Source: Rhabdothermincola salaria
Lineage (GTDB): Bacteria; Actinomycetota; Acidimicrobiia; Acidimicrobiales; Acidimicrobilacustridaceae
Direction: 5' to 3'
Length of the DNA stretch: 64,000 bases
Assembly (NCBI RefSeq): GCF_021246445.1
Contig: NZ_JAJQXW010000001.1
Coordinates: 1,692,168 to 1,756,167 of the forward strand
Part shown: in pieces, positions 58,289-64,000 of the stretch
Layout of the letters: each line of letters starts with the position of its first letter
Numbering within the stretch: position 1 is the first letter of the stretch
Notes under the pieces: generated by a model
What the model saw: only the letters and a program-made list of their open reading frames with translations
The model's database searches: none
What the model was told of the DNA's origin: nothing
Made by a program: the position numbers and the translations under genes

Positions 58289-59121
58289 CGCCACACCTCG
58301 GCCACCGTCGCCGCCACCGCGGCCCCTTGAGCCCGTCCGGCCTCGGCCGCCGGCCGGCGGGTGGCCGGATCGAGGGGGTTCGGCCCGAAGGCCGCTTGCG
58401 CCGCCTCGTCGGCGGTCACGACCGCGACCCGGGCACCGGAGGCGCGCAGCTCGGCCACCTCGTCGTCCACCGGTCCGGCGATGCCCCACGCGAACGGCGC
58501 CACCACGACGACCCGGTCGTGGCCGGCCGCCAGGTCCGCGTTGATGGTCGAGCGCACCCCACCGTCGATGTAGCGACGGACGCCGATCGTCACCGGGGGC
58601 CAGACGCCGGGGACCGCGCAGCTCGCCCCGACGGCCTCGACCAGGCTCGCCCCACCGTCGGCGTCGAAGGCCACGAACTCGCCGGTGGCGGCGTCGACGG
58701 CGGTCACCACCACCTTGCGGTCGGGCCACTGGTGCACCGGCAGGCGGGCCTCGATGACCCGGCGCCGGTCGGCCTCGGGCACGGTGTCGGCGGCCAGGGC
58801 CACCTCCCCCAGGCGACGCCGTAGCTCCTGGGGTGCGGGTCGGTCGGACAGCAGCTCCACCAGGGTGGCGGTGAAGGCGTCGGTGTCGAACTCGACGGCC
58901 AGCTCGCCGGTCTGCTCGGGGGCCACCAGCTGGGCCTCGTACAGCTCGGCGAGGTCGTTCCCGGTGGTGATCTGGGCGGCGACGACCGACCCGGCCGACG
59001 TGCCCACCACCAGGTCGGCATCGGTGAGGTCGACCCCGGCGTCGCGCAACCCGAGCAACAACGCGGTCTCCCAGGCCACGCCGGCGACCCCGCCCCCACC
59101 CAACACCAGTGCCTTGCCCAT
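58285..59121 (-). CDS. Patatin-like phospholipase/esterase
   Basis: 278 residues: oxyanion GGGGVAGVAWETALLLGL (8-25), nucleophile in GTSAGS (S42), and catalytic Asp in the DGGV motif (D186). No signal peptide, so a cytosolic acyl hydrolase. GAGGG precedes the ATG. Leading gene of the patatin-MarR-SDR unit; the acyl ester it hydrolyses is not indicated. Confidence 0.9.
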   Translation of the reverse strand: MGKALVLGGGGVAGVAWETALLLGLRDAGVDLTDADLVVGTSAGSVVAAQITTGNDLAELYEAQLVAPEQTGELAVEFDTDAFTATLVELLSDRPAPQELRRRLGEVALAADTVPEADRRRVIEARLPVHQWPDRKVVVTAVDAATGEFVAFDADGGASLVEAVGASCAVPGVWPPVTIGVRRYIDGGVRSTINADLAAGHDRVVVVAPFAWGIAGPVDDEVAELRASGARVAVVTADEAAQAAFGPNPLDPATRRPAAEAGRAQGAAVAATVAEVWR

Positions 59122-59148
59122 GACCCTCGTCTCTTCACCAGATGCGGC

Positions 59149-59228
59149 GGGGGCCGGTCACCACGTCGTGACCGGCCCCCGTCGTCCTTACGCGGCCTCG
59201 GTGCGGGACCTCTCGGGCCCGCACCGAG
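59149..59228. terminator. Two consecutive hairpins between the Ltp3 and patatin genes
   Basis: First 59149-59180: 13-bp perfect stem GGGGGCCGGTCAC, loop of 6. Second 59197-59228: 11-bp stem CTCGGTGCGGG with 10-nt loop, 10 bp from the Ltp3-like stop. They lie in tandem in the 117-bp gap between two minus-strand units and should insulate the patatin operon from read-through. Confidence 0.65.
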
Positions 59229-59238
59229 CACCCGAGCC

Positions 59239-60396
59239 TCAGCCCAGCGGCTTCTGCGTGGAGCCGACGGCCCACATCGCGTAGAACTGGGCGTTGGCGC
59301 CGTAGGCCTGTGCGATGGCCAGCTTGGCGTCGGGGACCTGGTGGTCGCCGGCCATGCCCCGCACCTGCAGGGCCGCCTCGGCGAAGCGCAGCAGACCCGA
59401 CGCCCCGATGGGGTTCGACGACAGCACGCCGCCGGACATGTTGACCGGGAAGTCGCCGTCGAGGGCGGTGGCCCCCGAATCGGTCATCTTCCAGCCCTCG
59501 CCGCGCGCCGCGATGTCGTGGGCCTCGAGCCACATGGGCTCGTACCACGAGAACGGCACGTACAGCTCGGCGCAGTCGATCTGCTCGCGGGGGTTGGTGA
59601 TCCCGACCTGGTCGTAGATCTCCTGCGAGCACATGTGGGCGCCCTTGGGGCTGACGGGGTCGCGACCGGCGAAGGTCGACGGTTCGGACTTCATGGCGGT
59701 GGCCAGGACCCAGGCCGGCGGGTTCGGTGCCTTCTTGGCGCCGTCCTCGTCGGTGAACACCACCGCGCACGCTCCGTCGGACGACGGGCACGACTCGAGG
59801 AAGTGCAGGGGGTCCCACATCATCGGGGACTCCTTGACCTTCTCGATGGTGATGTCGGCCAGCTTGAGGTGGGCGTAGGGGTTCTTGGCGCCGTTGAGGC
59901 GGTCCTTGACGGCGACCTTCCAGCCGACGTCCTCGGGAGCCCCGGAGCGACGGATGTAGGCCCGGATGAACGGGGCGAACGCCCCGCCGGCGCCGATGGA
60001 CCCGCCCTTGCCGCCACCGAGGGCGAACTGGGCGTTGCCCTCGGACTGCTTTTCGAAGGCGACCGAGAGCACCCGCTTGTGGCGCCCGGCTCCCACGAGG
60101 TGGGAGCCCACGATGCCGGTGGAGCCACCGACGGAGCCGGCGGTGTGCACTCGGAACATGGGCTTGCCGTTGGCGCCGAGGGCGTCGGCGAGGAACATCT
60201 CGGGCTTCATGACGCCTTCGAACAGGTCCGGGGCCTTGCCCAGGACCACGGCGTCGATGTCACCCCAGTCCATGCCGGCGTCCTCGAGCGCCCGTTCGGC
60301 GGCCTCGCGCACGAGGCCGGCGATGGACACGTCGCCGCGGCGACGCTTGTGATGGGTCTGGCCGACGCCGACGACGGCTACAGGCTGGTGGCTCAT
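59239..60396 (-). CDS. Thiolase-like lipid-transfer protein (Ltp3-like)
   Basis: 385 residues. Shares with mycobacterial Ltp3 (Rv3523) blocks such as VVGVGQTHHKRRRGDVSIAGL, DIDAVVLGKAPDLFEGVMKPE, RVHTAGSVGGSTGIVGSHL, AYIRRSGAPEDVGWKVAVKD and SCPSSDGACAVVF. The classical catalytic Cys is absent at its usual place; such proteins act with DUF35 subunits in side-chain retro-aldol or thiolysis. ATGA overlap with the Ltp4-like gene upstream. Ltp3/Ltp4/Rv3521 synteny is known from cholesterol-regulated mycobacterial genes. Confidence 0.88.
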   Translation of the reverse strand: MSHQPVAVVGVGQTHHKRRRGDVSIAGLVREAAERALEDAGMDWGDIDAVVLGKAPDLFEGVMKPEMFLADALGANGKPMFRVHTAGSVGGSTGIVGSHLVGAGRHKRVLSVAFEKQSEGNAQFALGGGKGGSIGAGGAFAPFIRAYIRRSGAPEDVGWKVAVKDRLNGAKNPYAHLKLADITIEKVKESPMMWDPLHFLESCPSSDGACAVVFTDEDGAKKAPNPPAWVLATAMKSEPSTFAGRDPVSPKGAHMCSQEIYDQVGITNPREQIDCAELYVPFSWYEPMWLEAHDIAARGEGWKMTDSGATALDGDFPVNMSGGVLSSNPIGASGLLRFAEAALQVRGMAGDHQVPDAKLAIAQAYGANAQFYAMWAVGSTQKPLG

Positions 60397-61463
60397 GCGT
60401 CACCCTCCAGGATGGCTACGAGGTTCTGCTGGAGGCAGGGGCCGGACGTGGTGTGAGCCAGCGTGCGGCGCTTGCCGTTCTCCATGATCTGGCGGGCGGC
60501 CTCGATCATGCGGATGATGCCGGTGACCATCACCGGGTTGGCGGCGAGGGCGCCGCCGGAGGGGTTGACGAGCGTCTGGTCGTCGAGACCCAGCGACTCG
60601 CGCAGGATGAGCTCCTGGTAGCTGAACGGGGCGTGCAGCTCGGCGACCTCGATGGGTCCGTCGCCGGCCCCGGCTCCCTTGGCCGCCTGCGTGGTGGACA
60701 CCGAGGTGGTGAGGTCGCGCAGGGTGGGCAGGTGGGGCTCGATGCGGTGGTCGATGCCCGTGATCCAGGCCGGACGCTCGCAGAGGTCGTAGGCCCGCTT
60801 GCCCCGGGCCAGGACCACGGCGGCGCAGCCGTCGGTGGTGGGCGGCAGGTCGTGGCGACGCAGCGGCTGACGGATGTAGTCGGCCGCCAGGAGCTCGTCG
60901 ACGTCGAAGTCACCCGAGACCTGGGCGTGGATGTTGTCCTTGGCGGCGGCCCGGTTGCGGGCCACCACCTCGGCCACGTCGCGCTCGGTGGCCTTCCCGG
61001 ACTCGAGCAACGCCTGGTACTGCAGGGCGTGCAACGACCAGGGGTCGGCCCCGAGCGGGGTCAGGTAGTAGGGGTCCATCTCGATCGTGTAGAGCGTGCT
61101 CGGATCGGAGTTGGAGTTCTTGCCGACGCCGGCGGCGACGGCGGTGTCGATGTCGCCCTGGAGGAGGCGCACGAACGCCTCGTAGAGGGCGAAGGAGCCG
61201 TCCATCTCGACGTGGGACTCGTTGATCGGCGGCCAGGCGCCGTACGCGTCCACGTTGGAGACGAACGAGAAGGCCTGGCCCGACAGGTAGTCGCAGGAAC
61301 CCGACACGGTGAACCCGATGTCGTCCTTGGTCAGACCGGCGCTCTTGATGGCTCCCTGCACGGTGGGCAGCATCATCAGGGTCTCGGTGTCCTCGGTACG
61401 GCGCACCAACGGTGAGATGGCGTAGCCGACGATGGCGATGTCGTTCTCGGTGCGGGGCATCAC
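60393..61463 (-). CDS. Thiolase-like lipid-transfer protein (Ltp4-like)
   Basis: 356 residues with blocks like mycobacterial Ltp4 (Rv3522): AIVGYAISPLVRRTEDTET, DDIGFTVSGSCDYLSGQAFS, PPINESHVEMDGSFALYEAF, HAPFSYQELILRESLG and VNPSGGALAANPVMVTG. It overlaps both neighbours (ATGA). The two thiolase-like proteins probably assemble with the DUF35 protein encoded just upstream. Confidence 0.88.
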   Translation of the reverse strand: MMPRTENDIAIVGYAISPLVRRTEDTETLMMLPTVQGAIKSAGLTKDDIGFTVSGSCDYLSGQAFSFVSNVDAYGAWPPINESHVEMDGSFALYEAFVRLLQGDIDTAVAAGVGKNSNSDPSTLYTIEMDPYYLTPLGADPWSLHALQYQALLESGKATERDVAEVVARNRAAAKDNIHAQVSGDFDVDELLAADYIRQPLRRHDLPPTTDGCAAVVLARGKRAYDLCERPAWITGIDHRIEPHLPTLRDLTTSVSTTQAAKGAGAGDGPIEVAELHAPFSYQELILRESLGLDDQTLVNPSGGALAANPVMVTGIIRMIEAARQIMENGKRRTLAHTTSGPCLQQNLVAILEGDA

Positions 61464-62476
61464 ATCATCCGTTCCACGTAGTTCTCTTCCGGCTCATCCG
61501 GCTCTCCGGTGGGTCGCCAACCGCGCATGCAGTCTCCGGCGACACCCCAGCCGCGGTTGCCGACGTCGTCGACGTTGCGCTCCTCGGGCGGGGCCCACAC
61601 GCACTCGACGTGCATGCCCACCCGGATGTCGTAGGCGTCGACGTCGAGCATGGCCTGCTGGTTGAGCACCGCATCGGTGCCGTCGAGCAGGATCGAGCAG
61701 CGGGCGAAGGGCTCCGTCTCGGTCTGGCCCGGGTACGGCGTCGGGGTGATGACCGTGAAGTTGGTGATCACGCCCTTGTCGGGCACGTCGACGAGGTGGC
61801 TCTCGTCGAGCTCGATGGCGTCGACGCAGCACATCCCCCGGGGACCGACGTAGATGCGCTCGCACTGCGGGCACTTCTGGCCGATGAGCTTGCCCTCGAG
61901 GAGCGACTTCATCCAGATGATGGTGGCCGGGGCGGTGTTGTCGACGTAGGTGAGGTCGCAGAACATCTCCATGGCGTCGACCGGGAGCTCCTCAGGAGCG
62001 CTCCACGGGTCGCCGGCGCCCTCGGAGGGGCCACCGTCGCTCGCCGGCACGAAGGCCTCGAGGTCGTCGATGCGGCCCTGGCGCTCGCTGCGCCACCGCG
62101 GCTCGACCCGCATGCCGATGCTCATGGCGTCGGCCGAGTCGACATCGACGGCGTGGAACATCGGGGTGTCGGCGCCGTCGAGGGTGACGAAGGCGAAGGC
62201 GAACGGCTTCTGCAGCGGGTGCAGGTGGGTGGGTTCGGGAACCCAGGTCCAACCGGTCACCGTGCCCTTGGGGCCGACCTTGACGAAGTCGGTGCCGGCG
62301 GCGGCGCCGTTCTCGGGGTCGTACTCGAGCGGCGGGGTGATGACCCGGTCACCGACCTTGACCCCGATGAGGGTCTGGTCGGCCAGCGCGGATGCGAAGG
62401 CCCCGACGGTGGGGCCCAGCGTGCGCTGGAAGGGGAATTGGAGTCGGAAGACCGACTCTCGGACGACATCTGCCAT
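61460..62476 (-). CDS. Two-domain DUF35 protein (Rv3521-like partner of Ltp3/Ltp4)
   Basis: 338 residues, two DUF35-like OB domains. The N-terminal half (about 35-150) has the OB strands (PKGTVTGWTWVPEPTHLHPL, FAFAFVTLDGADTPMFHAVD) but no Cys ribbon. The C-terminal half has the zinc ribbon GQKCPQCERIYVGPRGMCC and OB strands (GVITNFTVITPTPYPG, PFARCSILLDGTDAV). GAGGAG precedes the ATG. First gene of the tight Ltp trio, 73 bp after the hydratase. Confidence 0.87.
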   Translation of the reverse strand: MADVVRESVFRLQFPFQRTLGPTVGAFASALADQTLIGVKVGDRVITPPLEYDPENGAAAGTDFVKVGPKGTVTGWTWVPEPTHLHPLQKPFAFAFVTLDGADTPMFHAVDVDSADAMSIGMRVEPRWRSERQGRIDDLEAFVPASDGGPSEGAGDPWSAPEELPVDAMEMFCDLTYVDNTAPATIIWMKSLLEGKLIGQKCPQCERIYVGPRGMCCVDAIELDESHLVDVPDKGVITNFTVITPTPYPGQTETEPFARCSILLDGTDAVLNQQAMLDVDAYDIRVGMHVECVWAPPEERNVDDVGNRGWGVAGDCMRGWRPTGEPDEPEENYVERMM

Positions 62477-62549
62477 GTGGTTCTCCTCGTGGGTTGAGGC
62501 GTCGTGGTGGGTGGGTGGATCGGTGGGCGACGAGACGGCGACGGGGCCG

Positions 62550-63353
62550 TCAGCGGCGCCGGTAGACGGGTGGGCGCTTCTCGGCGAAGGCCCGGGGGCC
62601 TTCCCTGGCGTCCTCGGTGGCGAAGACGGCCTGGCCGTAGGCGAACTCGTGGTCGAGCGCTTCTCGTTCGGTCATGCCCTCGGTCTCGCGCAAGGTGCGC
62701 AGCACGGCCTCCACCGCCAGCGGACCGTTGGCGGCGATCTGGTGGGCGATCTCCTTGGCCCGGGTGAGGGCCTGGCCGTCGGGCACCACGTGGCCGACGA
62801 GGCCGTAGTGCAGCGCCTCGTCGGCGGTGAGCTCGCGCCCGGCGAGGAGCACCTCGGCGGCGATGGTGTAGGGGATCTGGCGGCGCAGGCGGACGGCCGA
62901 GCCGGCCATCGGGTACAGCGAGCGCTTCACCTCGCTGACGGCGAAGCGGGCGCTCTGCCCGGCCACTCGGATGTCGGTGCCCTGCAGCAGCTCGGTGCCC
63001 CCGGCGAAGGCGATGCCCTCGACCGCGGCGATGAGCGGCTTGGTGGGCTGGTAGTGGCGCAGCAGGCACTTCCACATGAGGTCGGGATCGTCGGCCAGGC
63101 GGGCCCGCACGTCGATCTCGGTGTCGGCGTCGGGGCCTTCGTCGCCGGCCATGGCCTTGAGGTCGGCCCCGGAGGAGAAGTTGCCCTCGGCTCCCGTGAG
63201 CACGAGGGCGTGGACGTCGTCGTCGGTGTCGGCGGCGACCATGGCGTCGTGCAGGCGGATCAGCATCGCCCCGGACAGGGCGTTGAGCCGCTTGGGCCGG
63301 TTCATGGTCATGACCAGGACGGGACCGTCGCGCTCGATCAGGGCATCGGGCAT
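62550..63353 (-). CDS. Enoyl-CoA hydratase/isomerase family protein (EchA-like)
   Basis: 267 residues: VMTMNRPKRLNALSGAMLIRL, GAEGNFSSGADLKAM (oxyanion hole), EGIAFAGGTELLQGTDIRVAG (in part) and PMAGSAVRLRRQIPYTIAAE. The segment VSEVKRSLYPMAG supplies a Glu at the catalytic position. C-terminal GPRAFAEKRPPVYRRR is typical. ATG 63351-63353 with GGGAGG 7 nt upstream. By context it hydrates the enoyl-CoA that the Ltp proteins later cleave. Confidence 0.92.
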   Translation of the reverse strand: MPDALIERDGPVLVMTMNRPKRLNALSGAMLIRLHDAMVAADTDDDVHALVLTGAEGNFSSGADLKAMAGDEGPDADTEIDVRARLADDPDLMWKCLLRHYQPTKPLIAAVEGIAFAGGTELLQGTDIRVAGQSARFAVSEVKRSLYPMAGSAVRLRRQIPYTIAAEVLLAGRELTADEALHYGLVGHVVPDGQALTRAKEIAHQIAANGPLAVEAVLRTLRETEGMTEREALDHEFAYGQAVFATEDAREGPRAFAEKRPPVYRRR

Positions 63354-63435
63354 GCGTTGCCTCCCATGGCGTCGTGGCCCCCCGGGGTGCCGGCGGAATG
63401 CGGCAGTCGACTGGCGACCACCGGCTCGCCGCACC

Positions 63436-63465
63436 CTAATTTACTTCACACCGCATAGCAATTAG
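63436..63465. promoter_or_regulatory. AT-rich inverted repeat in the divergent hydratase/FUSC promoter region
   Basis: CTAATT and AATTAG 18 bp apart, in the only AT-rich part of the 168-bp gap. TTTACT (63440-63445) and TTAGAT (63462-63467) could be -35 and -10 of the rightward gene, and TAAATT a leftward -10. Confidence 0.4.
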
Positions 63466-63521
63466 ATGCCGTCGCTCCCCCATCAGCCGCGAGACCCGGA
63501 CGGTCGACCATCATCGACGAG

Positions 63522-64000
63522 GTGCCCCTGGTCCACGATCCCGATCGGCTCGCCCTGCACAAGGGCCTGCGGGCCGGCTTGGCCGTGCCCGTCACCTACG
63601 GGGTCGTCGGCGGGGCGATCGGCGGCACCGCCTCGCTCTTCGCCGCCTTCGCCTGCTTCTCGGCGCTGGTCTTCGCCGACTTCCAGGGCCCTGTCCGACG
63701 CCGCCTCGGCGGCTACGGCTTCCTCCTCGTGGGCGGGGCGGCCCTGGTGGTGCTGGCCGGAGCGGTGGCCGACAGCCTCCCCGCGGCGGTCGTCACCGTC
63801 TTCGTGGTGGCGTTCGTCCTGCGCTTCGTCGGCTGCCTGGGCGGCTACGCCACGGTTGCCGGCACCACGTTGATGACCGCGTTCGCCCTCGCCGTGATGG
63901 CCACGCCCGTCGAAGAGATGGACCAGCGGGTCGCCGGCTGGGCCATCGGGGTGCTGGTGGCCACCGCGGTGGCCGTGCTGACCACTGCCCGCTACCGCTA
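63522..64000 (+). CDS. FUSC-family membrane protein, N-terminal part (runs off the window)
   Basis: 159 codons without stop, from GTG 63522. The product starts HDPDRLALHKGLRAGLAVP and then shows four or five closely packed membrane helices (VTYGVVGGAIGGTASLFAAF, FLLVGGAALVVLAGAVAD, AAVVTVFVVAFVLRFVG and more). This is the pattern of FUSC/aromatic-acid-exporter-type proteins, which usually continue to 600-750 residues with a second helical set. The start codon has only a weak GACGAG upstream. It is divergent from the catabolic genes and could export an acid or stress compound. Confidence 0.65.
   Translation, partial: MPLVHDPDRLALHKGLRAGLAVPVTYGVVGGAIGGTASLFAAFACFSALVFADFQGPVRRRLGGYGFLLVGGAALVVLAGAVADSLPAAVVTVFVVAFVLRFVGCLGGYATVAGTTLMTAFALAVMATPVEEMDQRVAGWAIGVLVATAVAVLTTARYR

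Noticed and set aside
63354-63521. KstR-type operator for the Ltp cassette
   Set aside because: No sequence close to the KstR consensus (TNNAACNNGTTNNA) is visible; the inverted repeat present has a different shape.

Overview
The window is GC-rich (roughly 70%), densely coded bacterial DNA from an actinobacterium. The evidence is high-GC codon use, many GTG starts, stop/start overlaps inside operons, F420-type luciferase-like oxidoreductases, many acyl-CoA enzymes, a galU-moeA neighbourhood and several leaderless -10/start arrangements. Acidimicrobiia (Iamia/Ilumatobacter-like) is my best guess, but that is inference and no marker gene here proves it. I see no rRNA, CRISPR array, IS element, prophage or clear pseudogene.
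Layout. 0-7.3 kb: class II fructose-bisphosphatase (glpX), an acyl desaturase with duplicated TetR-type operators, a membrane-anchored sulfite-oxidase-like molybdoenzyme, Sua5 and an LLM oxidoreductase. 7.3-14.3 kb: a TetR regulator, an isochorismatase-like/LLM pair, a thiolase, a three-gene sulfur-relay operon (SQR-like flavoprotein, TusE/DsrC, DsrE2) and tRNA-Ala(CGC). Two intergenic repeat families lie in this stretch, next to gene 3' ends. 14.5-21.1 kb: a CAP lipoprotein, a translin-family protein, a GlpR-like membrane protein, moaC, moaA, moeA (or its divisome paralogue glp), galU, and a divergent Ruc-type zinc-ribbon chaperone whose promoter carries a CIRCE element. 21.1-34.8 kb: envelope and isoprenoid genes (SAF protein, uppP, CREST-like protein, acyltransferase, LPG-synthase-like flippase, PAP2, dxs) and a tldD-tldE-tldE operon.
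34.8-63.4 kb is an accessory catabolic region, mostly on the minus strand. It holds three related amidohydrolases, an acyl-CoA ligase, two enoyl-CoA hydratases, an acyl-CoA dehydrogenase, three thiolase-like lipid-transfer proteins (Ltp2-, Ltp3- and Ltp4-like), two DUF35 proteins, two SDRs, a SnoaL protein, a class II aldolase, a cupin, a DapA-like protein without the Schiff-base lysine, and GntR and MarR regulators. Its centre is an overlapping run of peptide/nickel-type ABC transporter genes that ends in AtuA (DUF1446) and DUF4387. A reasonable inference is uptake, CoA activation and side-chain/ring degradation of a sterol-, terpenoid- or aromatic-like compound; the substrate cannot be read from sequence. 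The window ends inside a FUSC-type membrane protein.
Regulation that can be read directly: leaderless -10 boxes (TANNNT) 6-8 nt before at least nine start codons, TetR-like operators at the desaturase and thiolase promoters, CIRCE at ruc, overlapping divergent -10 boxes at 38.9 kb, and long perfect hairpins at 42.8 kb and 50.8 kb.
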